Source: Providencia stuartii (lineage in GTDB: Bacteria > Pseudomonadota > Gammaproteobacteria > Enterobacterales > Enterobacteriaceae). Taken from it: a DNA stretch of 64,000 bases. Location: NCBI RefSeq assembly GCF_029277985.1, contig NZ_CP119546.1, positions 2,728,001-2,792,000 of the forward strand, in the 5' to 3' direction. Both the position numbers and the translations under genes were made by a program. The notes beneath the pieces are model-generated. The model ran no database searches. It was not told the DNA's origin and saw only the letters and a program-made list of their open reading frames with translations. Shown piece after piece: positions 36,582 through 45,396 of this stretch (positions within the stretch are counted from its first letter, which is position 1; each line of letters opens with the position of its first letter).

Positions 36582-36950
36582 TTAACGCTTCAATTCTTCC
36601 TGAATATACTTAGCTAAATTGGGTAACGTTTCCTCAACACCTTTTTTTAGAAACTCTTTTTTAGCCGTTGGGCGTTTAAACTTCTGCTTAACTTTCGGGT
36701 CATGCACATAAGCGGCATAGCTGGCGGAATAACCAATACGCCCCGTTACTCGCGTACCGTTAATGGTGACTGTGCGAAACTGGCTATTAATCAATGTTGA
36801 GGTATCGATAGGTGTATAGATTGCGGCCTGTGCTCCAGCGTCGATAAGGAATCGCTGCATAGCACGTGATACTCGCTGCTCTACATGTTGGCAATATTGT
36901 TGAAACGATTGGTTGTTACCTCTCTTTTTAGACGCTTTTATCTTTATCAT
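36582..36950 (-). CDS. HK97 gp10-like phage protein
   Basis: About 122 residues. AGAQAAIYTPIDTSTLINSQ and GRIGYSASYAAYVHDP match the HK97 gp10 (tail completion/head-tail joining) pattern of prophages, with the S-x-x-YA-x-YVH motif. In siphophages this gene normally lies a few genes before the tape measure gene; here it follows directly after it, so the order is rearranged. The internal ATG is chosen because GATAAAG-type upstream sequence precedes it. Confidence 0.68.
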   Translation of the reverse strand: MIKIKASKKRGNNQSFQQYCQHVEQRVSRAMQRFLIDAGAQAAIYTPIDTSTLINSQFRTVTINGTRVTGRIGYSASYAAYVHDPKVKQKFKRPTAKKEFLKKGVEETLPNLAKYIQEELKR

Positions 36951-37003
36951 TATGTTGGCTCTCAATGTAAAGGGCAGGTTTCTGCCCTATTGTACTTTTC
37001 CTA

Positions 37004-40000
37004 TCACGGCACTTTTTCAAGCAAACCACCGCTCCTTTTTTGGTCTTTAATTCCCTTAAGTACCATCGTCTCCATCATGTCTTTAAGTTTCTTTAATTGA
37101 TCATCTTGAATCCCATTAGTTGTATTGATTGTAATGCTTATTTCTTGAGTGATATTCCCCCCGCCACCAGAACCGACGCCGATATCTTTATTCGAAATAA
37201 CTCGCCCATTGTCACCCGGTATCATGTATTGCTTACCGGAGCTGGCTTTGAAGATTTCAGGCTTGCCATTTTCACCGACTCGGTAATATTTATCCGCTGA
37301 TACTGGGCCGCCGCTTTCACGCCCTCCACCAAATGCCATGCCCACTGCTTGAGTTCCCATACCAGAAAGCTTACTTCCCATCTGCCCACCGGCCATCGCT
37401 GTTTGAAATGCCGTCAATCCAGTTGCCGAGGCCGTACCTAACGTTGCTATAGAGGCCGCAATTGCCGCCGGAGTCCATGCTGCCAATGCTGCCGCGCCTC
37501 CTGCTGTTGCTGTTGCGGCTGCTGCCATCGCTGATGCTTTGCCGAGCGTTTGAGATAAAATGAAGTTCTTCACCATCTCAACACCCATCTGAACAAATGA
37601 GTTAACCAATGTATTTAATATCGTGCTTCCCATTGAGCGCAAAGCATCTTCTGCTGACATGCTGCCAGTAATGATCCCTGTTAGCGCGTTAGAAGCATTT
37701 CCCGCAAACGAATCAATAGCGCCTGTGAGCATTTCAAAACCGAGATTTTGCTGTCTCAGTATTTGCCATCCCGCCTCGGTCATCTGCTTGTTGAATTCGT
37801 TCTGAGAAGCTGTCCTCAACATTAAATACTGAGCATCTGTCGCCTCTTTTGCGGCAGTAAACTGCTCGTGAGTCATTTGCTGTTTTGCATAAGCCTCTTC
37901 AAGTAACGCCTGCTCTTGATTGTGGAAGTTCTCCATCATCACCAGCTTTTTAGCTTGCTCATTTGCTAATGCTTGGATAGGGTCAAACTTGGCGCGGTTT
38001 TCCTCAATGTAATTGACTGAGGCATTAATTTTAATATCACTCATTCCTTGATTGAATGACACCATAGCCTCACGCCCCATGCGCTCAAAGTCGGCTTTAT
38101 CAATGAATCCCTCATCTAACATGCGCTTGAGGGTTCTCACTTCCTCACCAAAGGTATGCGCTAGTTTCAACTCTGGGGTGACTTCCTGGGCCGCAATAAA
38201 ATCATTCACGCGCTGATTGAGGTCAAACAGTTCCGCTGCCTCTTTTGAGATAGCCGCTTTTTGTTTCTCTGTTGCCTGTGCTCCTAGTCGCTGAACAGCT
38301 TCATAGATTGCCATTTGGCGGTTAACATCGGCTGCGCCACTTTCCAATAATCCATAACGTTTTTTCAGCGTGGCCAATTGCTCACTTTGACGCTTTATCG
38401 CTTCATTCGCTTGGTTGGCGGCTTTAGCTGATTTATTGCCTTTTGATTTACTGCTTAGCGCGGCTTCTTGGGCTTCACGTAACTTACGTATGGCTTCAAT
38501 GGCTTTCGGGAGTTCGGTATTGTAGGCGGCTGAACCTTTTTGTAATCCCATTTGCATAAGGAGTAACGAGGCGTTGTATTCATCCAGTGCCGGCTTACCG
38601 TCTTTCATGCCAATTGTGAGGGCTTGGGTGCGTTGCTCAATCTCAGTGAGCGAGTTAGCAAGATTTAAACTGACCGTTTTATCAAACTCATCCGTTAATT
38701 CTTGGATTTTCTGTTTAAATATTTCAGAGTCTTTAACAAAGCCGTCAGCAATCAATGCCTTTTCTAGCTCTTTGATAGCCTGCTCTTTCTTAACAGCTGC
38801 CTCGCTGCCTAACTCCAGTGATCGGGCTACTTGTTGGTTAGCATCAATCACGCCTTTAGCTTGGCGTTGGTAAATTAATTCGGCTCTGGTCAGTTCATCC
38901 GTTTGTTGCGCTCTAACCTTAGCAATATCAGCGGCTTTGCCTTGTGATACCGTCCAGCGTCGAATATTTTGCTCACCTTCGGATATAAGTAGCTCATATT
39001 GCTGCTGTTTTTTAGTGAGTTCTTCGATTTTTTTAATGAATTCGCTACCAATATTTGGCTTTAGGTCTACCGCATCCCCGCGATCTTTCATTGACTGTAT
39101 TGCTTTTTCAGAAGTAGCTAATTGGTTTTTAAAACCCTCAAGCTCTTGATTAACAGTCGAAAGACTTTTTTTCTGACCGTCTAGCTCTGTGGTTGTTTCC
39201 GCTATCTTCTCGCCTAAGCGATTAGCCACAACACGCGCCTGTTTTGCTGACAGTTCGTCGATTTTATCAATCCACTGATCTACCCTGTCGTTAAACTCTT
39301 TAGTGGCGGTGTCATCGTTCATGGCGTTATACAGCGCGTAAACACCTGCGGCAGCCAAAAAGAATACACCAGTAGGGCCACCTAATAATCCCACCGCACC
39401 CCGTAACCCTTGCATAGCCATAGACTGAGTTTTAGCGGCTTGGGCTGCGCGGTTATTGGCTGCGGTCACAGCGTCAGTTGTGGTCGCTAGTGTGGCTTTC
39501 GCTTTTTGCTCTAATGCTAATGCCGCATTTAATTTATGGGTTGCGTTGGCTTCAACTTCTTTCGCTTTAGCGACTTGAGCCTCAACACGCGCAATTTCTT
39601 TCCCTGTTGTGGCTAAATGCGTTTTGATTTTGGTTTCTGTGGCGTGTAGGGCGTTGCTAGCTTTGGTGACTCGTTGTAGATTTTCCTCACTCGCTGCCAT
39701 TTGATAGGTTATTTCGGCATCCTTGAGCTGTACCGCCTGTCGTGCTCTCAGTGACTCTAAATCACGTTGCTTGGCATCATTAGCCGCTTCTAGTGAATAA
39801 ACGTGCTCTAACGCTGCCTGAGCCGCTTTTAACTCGGCTTGTGCTGATACTGTCAGATTTCTAGCGTTAATGACTTCTTGGGAGGCTGCGGCTTGTAATG
39901 CCTGTGCTTTCATTTGAATAGCGCGAGTATGTGAAACCTCGGCTTGTGTAGCGTTAATCGCCCCTTGAGTGTGCTGTAAGAGTGAGGAGGTCGCACTGCC

Positions 40001-40348
40001 AATGTTAGAAATATACCCCGCACCTAATAACCCAGAGACATTACTAATTATCCCTGTAAAACGCGCATTTGCATTAGTTGCTCTATCTGTTGCGGCTGAC
40101 GCTGCGCCAATTTGCCCCGTTAACTCACTCATTTGACGTGATAATCGGTTAATTTCAGGCATTTTTAACGCACTGGAAACGGCCATTGCTGTTTTATCAA
40201 AACGGTAAAAGGCTTTCGACGTATCATCAGCCTGCTTACCCATTTCAGCCATTTTCCGCTTTGTTTCTCTAATCGCTTTATTCGCTTCAAGCAAGCTCTC
40301 AGTCTCACCATGTATGTCTATTGTATAACCTTCACCGTGATACGTCAT
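37004..40348 (-). CDS. Tail length tape measure protein
   Basis: 1114 residues, the longest gene in the element. The N-terminal region (YHGEGYTIDIHGETESLLEA) and alanine-rich coiled coils (residues 130-320: EVINARNLTVSAQAELKAAQ) are those of lambda-type tape measures (TMP_2). A hydrophobic stretch near 940-1010 (AAAATATAGGAAALAAWTPA; AAIAASIATLGTASATGL) is the membrane-insertion segment, and GGGRESGGPVSADKYYRVGE near the end is a family hallmark. It sets siphophage tail length and enters the host with the DNA. Intact, but no tube, tail-tip, baseplate or head genes are around it. Confidence 0.88.
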   Translation of the reverse strand: MTYHGEGYTIDIHGETESLLEANKAIRETKRKMAEMGKQADDTSKAFYRFDKTAMAVSSALKMPEINRLSRQMSELTGQIGAASAATDRATNANARFTGIISNVSGLLGAGYISNIGSATSSLLQHTQGAINATQAEVSHTRAIQMKAQALQAAASQEVINARNLTVSAQAELKAAQAALEHVYSLEAANDAKQRDLESLRARQAVQLKDAEITYQMAASEENLQRVTKASNALHATETKIKTHLATTGKEIARVEAQVAKAKEVEANATHKLNAALALEQKAKATLATTTDAVTAANNRAAQAAKTQSMAMQGLRGAVGLLGGPTGVFFLAAAGVYALYNAMNDDTATKEFNDRVDQWIDKIDELSAKQARVVANRLGEKIAETTTELDGQKKSLSTVNQELEGFKNQLATSEKAIQSMKDRGDAVDLKPNIGSEFIKKIEELTKKQQQYELLISEGEQNIRRWTVSQGKAADIAKVRAQQTDELTRAELIYQRQAKGVIDANQQVARSLELGSEAAVKKEQAIKELEKALIADGFVKDSEIFKQKIQELTDEFDKTVSLNLANSLTEIEQRTQALTIGMKDGKPALDEYNASLLLMQMGLQKGSAAYNTELPKAIEAIRKLREAQEAALSSKSKGNKSAKAANQANEAIKRQSEQLATLKKRYGLLESGAADVNRQMAIYEAVQRLGAQATEKQKAAISKEAAELFDLNQRVNDFIAAQEVTPELKLAHTFGEEVRTLKRMLDEGFIDKADFERMGREAMVSFNQGMSDIKINASVNYIEENRAKFDPIQALANEQAKKLVMMENFHNQEQALLEEAYAKQQMTHEQFTAAKEATDAQYLMLRTASQNEFNKQMTEAGWQILRQQNLGFEMLTGAIDSFAGNASNALTGIITGSMSAEDALRSMGSTILNTLVNSFVQMGVEMVKNFILSQTLGKASAMAAAATATAGGAAALAAWTPAAIAASIATLGTASATGLTAFQTAMAGGQMGSKLSGMGTQAVGMAFGGGRESGGPVSADKYYRVGENGKPEIFKASSGKQYMIPGDNGRVISNKDIGVGSGGGGNITQEISITINTTNGIQDDQLKKLKDMMETMVLKGIKDQKRSGGLLEKVP

Positions 40349-40363
40349 AATTGTTCCCTCTAA

Positions 40364-40702
40364 TTAATGCACGGCTGATAAGCCACTGACATTACCGTCA
40401 CGTAATGCAAAACGTGTCATTTCGCCAATCACATAAATACACTGATCTGTGATGGAGTATGGCTTAGTGAATACATTCAAATACGGGAGCAATAAATCAC
40501 AGGCCTTACTCTCAACATCGAACGACTCACCACGAGACTTAACAATCGATACCGCATTATCAAATAACCCTGCCGCCAGCAACTCAGGGATCACCTCGCC
40601 TGTAATGCCGTTATAAGTCACTAATGTTGTTCCCGTTTCCGCTTTTAGCCCATCAACATAAATCTGAGCTATAGTGTTTGCTAACTGCTGTAACTTTTCC
40701 AT
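40364..40702 (-). CDS. Hypothetical protein upstream of tape measure
   Basis: 112 residues (MEKLQQLANTIAQIYVDGLK). It lies 15 bases before the tape measure gene, the place of the tail assembly chaperones, but I see no slippery sequence or recognisable chaperone motif. It overlaps the preceding ribbon-helix-helix gene by one base (TAATG). Could be a tape-measure chaperone; that is inference from position. Confidence 0.6.
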   Translation of the reverse strand: MEKLQQLANTIAQIYVDGLKAETGTTLVTYNGITGEVIPELLAAGLFDNAVSIVKSRGESFDVESKACDLLLPYLNVFTKPYSITDQCIYVIGEMTRFALRDGNVSGLSAVH

Positions 40703-40875
40703 TAGAACCCCTCACGCTGCAAGGCATCGCTTAATAGCCCTTGAATTAATTGGCCTATCGCTGCTCGTCGAATGAAAAAATCTTTTTCACCCTGTTTTTC
40801 TTTAAACTTTTTGACACGCTCTACTATCTCGCTGTCAATTGCCACTGCTTTGTAGGTTCTGCTTTGCTTACTCAT
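40702..40875 (-). CDS. Small ribbon-helix-helix-like protein
   Basis: 57 residues: MSKQSRTYKAVAIDSEIVER then VKKFKEKQGEKDFFIRRAAI and GQLIQGLLSDALQREGF. The YKAVAID beta strand followed by two helices fits an Arc-like repressor. Its stop overlaps the next start (TAATG), indicating coupling. Third such protein of the element; it may control the tape measure operon. Confidence 0.6.
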   Translation of the reverse strand: MSKQSRTYKAVAIDSEIVERVKKFKEKQGEKDFFIRRAAIGQLIQGLLSDALQREGF

Positions 40876-41012
40876 GATTATTTATCCACCCTGTTTTTAT
40901 ATACACCACAATTATAATTCAGAGCAAAAAATAAACAACAAAATTTATCCACAAATAGATATAAATATAGAAATATTTTCTATTATTTTTATTTAACTTA
41001 GAATCAAGACAA

Positions 41013-41042
41013 CAAAAAACCGACTCAAGGTCGGCTTTTTTC
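41013..41042 (-). terminator. Terminator between lipoprotein gene and tape measure operon
   Basis: AAAAAACCGAC and GTCGGCTTTTTT form a perfect stem around a five-base loop; the A and T runs allow action on either strand. It separates the early/replication operon from the tape measure set. Confidence 0.8.
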
Positions 41043-41052
41043 TTGGTAGGTA

Positions 41053-41565
41053 TTATTTTATTGGCTTTGTGAAGTCGGTCAGGATGGCTAATTTATTATC
41101 AATTTTTCTAGTGCCTATTGATACCGATGCCTTATATCCTTCCTTTTCATATTCAGATTTAATTGTGCTACATCCTAGCTTGTCTAAACAGGCAAAAAAA
41201 TCATACTCGTTATCAATTCTTATAATTTTACTAACAGGCTCACCATAAACTAATGCTAGTTTAGACTCAACGCTGCTAAACCTATCCAACACTATATTTT
41301 TATTTACTTTTTCTAACTCCTCTGAGTGTACTACCTGAACTAATCCTAGTTCATGATCAAATATAATTACTGTTTTTCCTTTAGTATTATCTGGAGTATC
41401 TGATAACACACATGTTATTCCGCTACACTCACTAACTCCCTCAAGATTTAAAGCCTTCACTTCTTCCATGCTTTGCCCCCACTTAAATCCGTAGGGTGCT
41501 GGTGGACTGTTATCACATCCTGATAGAAACAAAGCCAATAGAGCCGTTATCATAATTTTTTTCAT
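41053..41565 (-). CDS. Lipoprotein of unknown function
   Basis: 170 residues with lipoprotein signal MKKIMITALLALFLSGCDNS (lipobox LSGC). The mature region begins PPAPYGFKWGQSMEEVKALN, typical of a widespread family of small periplasmic lipoproteins often seen in prophages. AAGGGATC lies before the start. It may alter the envelope of the lysogen; no evidence for a specific role. Confidence 0.7.
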   Translation of the reverse strand: MKKIMITALLALFLSGCDNSPPAPYGFKWGQSMEEVKALNLEGVSECSGITCVLSDTPDNTKGKTVIIFDHELGLVQVVHSEELEKVNKNIVLDRFSSVESKLALVYGEPVSKIIRIDNEYDFFACLDKLGCSTIKSEYEKEGYKASVSIGTRKIDNKLAILTDFTKPIK

Positions 41566-41635
41566 TTGGTGATCCCTTTAGTTGATAAGGCCAATTATAC
41601 ATAACCGCCTCGGCTTATGCTCTGGCGGTGTTCAA

Positions 41636-41860
41636 TTAATGGCTATAACGCCTTGCTAGGGCTTTTCCTGCTATTTGGATTTGGTCAGGCTGACCTGTGA
41701 TAATTGTTCGCTTAAAGATAAAACCGTATGTTTTGATTTCTACATCGGCTTTTCTCGTTACCGATTCAAGGGCATACCTCAAATTATCTTTCTCTAAAAT
41801 CGTATAAGCCAACTCAATAATATCTTGACCTTCTTCATGTCGATACGTGATTTTCATCAT
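41636..41860 (-). CDS. Small hypothetical protein
   Basis: 74 residues with alternating beta/alpha pattern (MKITYRHEEGQDIIELAYTI) and a basic end (GKALARRYSH). It is ten bases from the FinO/ProQ-like gene, in the same operon. Unrecognised. Confidence 0.6.
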   Translation of the reverse strand: MMKITYRHEEGQDIIELAYTILEKDNLRYALESVTRKADVEIKTYGFIFKRTIITGQPDQIQIAGKALARRYSH

Positions 41861-41870
41861 TCACCCCGTG

Positions 41871-42278
41871 TTACTTTTTATTCCATTCCACCAGCGTTTG
41901 TTCTGCTATGGCTTGCTGTTCTGGCGTGATTTCTCCGTTAGGCTGTCCGTGCATATCAAACCGATTGCCGCCCAAGATAAGAGCCTTTAAATATACCTTA
42001 CGATTGATATAAGCGTGTAGCCCTTGTTTTATTTGCCCCTCTGGGATATTCAGCCCTTTATCTTTAACCTCAGCAATCATAGCTTCCTTGATGCCAATCA
42101 TTAGCGGCTTAGCTTCTGGCTCACTAAATAGCGTCCAGTGCTTCGCTATACGGTCGATACGGTGTTGTTTCTTCTTCGCGTGAATATCTGCCTTATTTTT
42201 CTTTTTCGGTTGCTGTGGGGCTTCCTGTGGCGTTTTGGTGTTATTTCCTTTTTTTAGCGATAAGATAGCTCTAGTCAT
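41871..42278 (-). CDS. FinO/ProQ-type RNA-binding protein
   Basis: 135 residues. A basic, disordered N-terminus (PQEAPQQPKKKNKADIHAKK) precedes a FinO/ProQ-like core: IAKHWTLFSEPEAKPLMIGI; IPEGQIKQGLHAYINRKVYL then KALILGGNRFDMHGQPNGEI and TPEQQAIAEQTLVEW. The RFDMHGQPNGEIT strand-turn corresponds to RVDLDGxPxGxxT in ProQ. These proteins bind structured RNA and affect sRNA or antisense pairing. Six bases from the previous gene and close to the replication gene, so it may tune copy number through an antisense RNA. Family assignment is by motif. Confidence 0.72.
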   Translation of the reverse strand: MTRAILSLKKGNNTKTPQEAPQQPKKKNKADIHAKKKQHRIDRIAKHWTLFSEPEAKPLMIGIKEAMIAEVKDKGLNIPEGQIKQGLHAYINRKVYLKALILGGNRFDMHGQPNGEITPEQQAIAEQTLVEWNKK

Positions 42279-42284
42279 TTACTG

Positions 42285-42683
42285 TTATACTCCTGATTCA
42301 TGTTTAAGCCACGCCAACAAAACACGGCGTTTTTGATAATTAGCCGTTATTCCAATGCCTTTATTCATCATCTCTCGCCGCCATTGCTTTGATAGCGCAA
42401 ATTCTTCGATTACTTCTTTTTTTAGATGGTCGTTATAACAAGAAATTAGAACGGATTTACTTCCATTTTTATCACTGCGCCTTACAACTCTTATTAAATA
42501 ACATAGCCAATCATTACATTCGCATATAGCGTTAAACCCATCTTTCAGGTAACGACGGTATTTTACCGCGTACAAATCCCCATCGTAGGCAATGATGGCG
42601 TAGCGCGTCCCGTCAGATAGAGCCGACACTCCAACCAGTGAGTGAGTGTCTGTATATTTCGATAATTTCGAGTTATTTGCCAT
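42285..42683 (-). CDS. Hypothetical protein in replication operon
   Basis: 132 residues; beta-rich N-terminus (SLVGVSALSDGTRYAIIAYD) and basic C-terminus (KQWRREMMNKGIGITANYQK). Two nearby cysteines (AICECNDWLCYL). It starts just beyond the origin-like repeats, so its promoter must overlap or adjoin them. Unrecognised. Confidence 0.6.
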   Translation of the reverse strand: MANNSKLSKYTDTHSLVGVSALSDGTRYAIIAYDGDLYAVKYRRYLKDGFNAICECNDWLCYLIRVVRRSDKNGSKSVLISCYNDHLKKEVIEEFALSKQWRREMMNKGIGITANYQKRRVLLAWLKHESGV

Positions 42684-42713
42684 TTTCTCCCCTCGTGCGG
42701 TTTTTGTTTTAAC

Positions 42714-42966
42714 TGTGTGAAAAAGTTTTGTGCTCTAACTGTTCATGTGTTCATAAAAAGTTATTTTCCATATATAACAATTAATTAAGTATGAACACTT
42801 CAATGAACACCTATGAAGACTTATGTAGAGTCTACATATCAACAATGAACACTCATGAACACTTAATGAATACTTAAATTTCAAGTGTTCATAAATTACT
42901 TATTGATATTTATATCTATTTTTCACTTATGAACACTATGAACACTTTTCTCTAAAACTTTTCACA
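42714..42966. other. Putative replication origin with ATGAACACT iterons
   Basis: Between the primase gene and the next gene lies a gene-free AT-rich block. It has eight exact ATGAACACT copies, counting both strands, at 42791, 42845, 42855, 42884 (inverted), 42929 and 42938 among others, with variants at 42747 (inverted), 42803, 42813 and 42866. A perfect palindrome, ATGTAGAgTCTACAT, lies at 42823-42837. The block is bounded by inverted arms GTGTGAAAAAGTTTT (42714-42728) and AAAACTTTTCACAC (42953-42966). P4 alpha recognises GGTGAACA-type iterons, so this is the expected cognate ori. Confidence 0.78.
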
Positions 42967-42970
42967 CATG

Positions 42971-45382
42971 CTATTTTATCGGTGTTCGTGGTAGCCAGTC
43001 TTCGGCTTCAAATTCGTTTAATTCGAGGTTTGTTCTTACCCCATGAGTGAACCTGTTTTTAATATATTTTTTCCCTAGCTCCTTAAGTGCGCTATCAATT
43101 GACCGCCCAAACGTTGTAAGCGTTAAGGGGTTTTTGTTTCCGTTCCCCTGCATATAAGCCATATAAGCGTGATACAAGTATTTACGCGGTGATTGTGGTG
43201 ATATGTTCGCGTTGCCCATATACATACCTTCAGGGCTATCAAGTGCGACAAGGTAGGCGCAAAAGTCTATAAGCGGGTCAGTTTCGCGCTTTACGTCTAC
43301 CGCTTCATTAGATCCCCTCTGTTCAATCAATAGCCTGTTAGCGGTTTCTGGGTCTGGGAACTCACGCAACAAATCACGGATAATCACGGGTATTTCTGCC
43401 TGTATCTTTTCTGGTAGGTTCTTGTCTTTTTTGCTCTCGCTAACCGTTTCATTGAAGTGAAAAATAACGCGCCTACGCCCAACGCCATTACTGCGCTCAG
43501 TAAATTGCATGGGTCTGTTTCCTGTCATGAATACAACGGATTTCATCACCATCGAAAATTGCTTTTCATACTTGGGATCAATACCAACTGGGTCACCGCC
43601 TGTAATCGCTTTTAATCCTGCTCCGTCCCCAACATACTTGGGTTGGTCGGGTAGTAAGATGAGTTTTTTACCCACAAATTGCGCTCTGCCTCTCGCATCG
43701 TCCAATGCCTTTAAATCGCCGCTTGATGTGTTGTGCTTGCCAGCTAATAACTCAGCAATATGAGCAAATACACTTTTGCCGCTACCGCCTACTCCGGTGG
43801 CTTCAATAAATAGCTGCCAGTCATAACGGTTAGCAAATACCATATATAACCCCGCCTTGATGCGTCTTGCTTTGGCTTCATCTCCACCGGAAACATGGGA
43901 TAACCATGCGGTAAAGTTTGGCGCGTTATCTTTCAGGTTTTCACCTGCTGCGGGTTCGGTGTAGGTGATCCCATTTTGATGTAATAGCCAGTCGTTAGCA
44001 TCATGCGCTCTAAATTCATGTGTCTTTGTGTTCAATATGCCGTTAGCGAATCCAATTACATCGATATCGGGTTCAGCCATTGGCTCAGCAATGACTTTCA
44101 AAACATCAATAACACCAGTGATCCACCGCATACTAAAATTCGTTTCGTTCTCAATAAAAAAATCCGCCATTTCTCGGGCTAGGTCGCTATCTTTAACTTT
44201 CTCCCATATTACGCCGTTGTAGGTGTATATCGTCATTGAGTCAGTATTTACCGCCAATCGCCCGTATCGCTCAATTAACAGCATAGCCAACTGATTTGGG
44301 GCTAATTTGGCTATATTGGCATCAGTATCAATGCGGCGTTTTTTCTTTTTAGTCTTAGCGGTATCAATCACGGCTGTGTTTGATTCACTCATTGCCTCGT
44401 CTCCTTGTGGCTGATATATTCCTTCGATGAAAGCGGTTGCTGTGGCTTTTCTATCTCTGTATTGATGGTGATCGTTCCAATCTCCCCCAATGGGGGGTAT
44501 TGATACATACCCGTTAACTTCTCGCGCTGCGGCTTCTGCTTTCTCCTTGCCCGTGTTGACCTCGTTTTTACTGTCATTGTCTCCAGCTATAATGATCTTG
44601 CTTTCTGGATACTTCGTCCGCATTACCTTAGCCACATGAATTAAGTTACTCGCATCAATTGCCGCTACTGTATACGCCTCTGGGTTCAGTAAATGGCACG
44701 TCATGGCGGTTGCTAATCCCTCGGCGATAATCACCGTAGAAACGTTTACAGGTTCATTGATAGGGTAATAGCTGCCATTCTTCGTACTATCGAGTAATAG
44801 CCGTTTATCGCCATTAGGTTTAATGGTTTGTGCTGCTGTGATTGTGCCGTCAGTGTCTATCAATGGAATAATCAGCGAACCATCGGCTAACAGGGTCACG
44901 GTGGTACTATCAAATCCTTTCGCCTTGAGGTAATCGGACTCGCCCTGTTTAGCATTGGCAATAGTGCGGCTGTATCGCGCTGTAAAGCGTTTATGCTTCT
45001 CTATCTGCTCGTTAGCTTGGTTCTGGGCTTGCTGCGCTTTCAATGCGTCCTGTTGCGCTTTTACCTCATGGCTACGGTAGGCTGGTGGATTATCTGAATG
45101 GGTATCAATTCCAATCATGCCAGCCACCTCATACGCGGCTTCTGTCACGCTACCACCCAGAACACGCTGAACTAAGTCCAACCCATCACCCGAGCCGCAC
45201 TGACTACAAATAAACGTGCCGTTGCCGTCTTTGTCGTCAAATCTAAAACGGTCTTTACCGCCACAATGAGGGCAAGCGGTGTGCGTGTTTAGGGGCACTT
45301 CTGCCCCAAGGTTAGATAATATGTTTTGCCATTGCCCGTTGGCTTTCAGCTTCACCTCACGGATAACATCAATCGGTTTCAT
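42971..45382 (-). CDS. P4 alpha-type primase-helicase
   Basis: 803 residues. The N-terminal zinc finger (CPHCGGKDRFRFDDKDG, then FICSQCGSGDG; cysteines 37, 40, 59, 62) is followed by a Toprim primase region (IIAEGLATAMTCHLL, IIIAGDNDSK), a linker, and a superfamily 3 helicase: D5 N-terminal block (FANGILNTKTHEF), Walker A GVGGSGKS at about 533, and MTGNRPMQFTERSNGVGRR, an SF3 motif-C/sensor stretch. P4 alpha joins primase, helicase and origin binding and drives replication independently of host initiation. Iterons lie immediately downstream. The frame is intact and slightly longer than P4 alpha (777). Confidence 0.92.
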   Translation of the reverse strand: MKPIDVIREVKLKANGQWQNILSNLGAEVPLNTHTACPHCGGKDRFRFDDKDGNGTFICSQCGSGDGLDLVQRVLGGSVTEAAYEVAGMIGIDTHSDNPPAYRSHEVKAQQDALKAQQAQNQANEQIEKHKRFTARYSRTIANAKQGESDYLKAKGFDSTTVTLLADGSLIIPLIDTDGTITAAQTIKPNGDKRLLLDSTKNGSYYPINEPVNVSTVIIAEGLATAMTCHLLNPEAYTVAAIDASNLIHVAKVMRTKYPESKIIIAGDNDSKNEVNTGKEKAEAAAREVNGYVSIPPIGGDWNDHHQYRDRKATATAFIEGIYQPQGDEAMSESNTAVIDTAKTKKKKRRIDTDANIAKLAPNQLAMLLIERYGRLAVNTDSMTIYTYNGVIWEKVKDSDLAREMADFFIENETNFSMRWITGVIDVLKVIAEPMAEPDIDVIGFANGILNTKTHEFRAHDANDWLLHQNGITYTEPAAGENLKDNAPNFTAWLSHVSGGDEAKARRIKAGLYMVFANRYDWQLFIEATGVGGSGKSVFAHIAELLAGKHNTSSGDLKALDDARGRAQFVGKKLILLPDQPKYVGDGAGLKAITGGDPVGIDPKYEKQFSMVMKSVVFMTGNRPMQFTERSNGVGRRRVIFHFNETVSESKKDKNLPEKIQAEIPVIIRDLLREFPDPETANRLLIEQRGSNEAVDVKRETDPLIDFCAYLVALDSPEGMYMGNANISPQSPRKYLYHAYMAYMQGNGNKNPLTLTTFGRSIDSALKELGKKYIKNRFTHGVRTNLELNEFEAEDWLPRTPIK

Positions 45383-45396
45383 GTCATTGCGTCCTT

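Noticed and set aside
38574..38873. Plus-strand frames across the tape measure and primase genes
   Set aside because: They are shadows of the real minus-strand genes, with no independent support.
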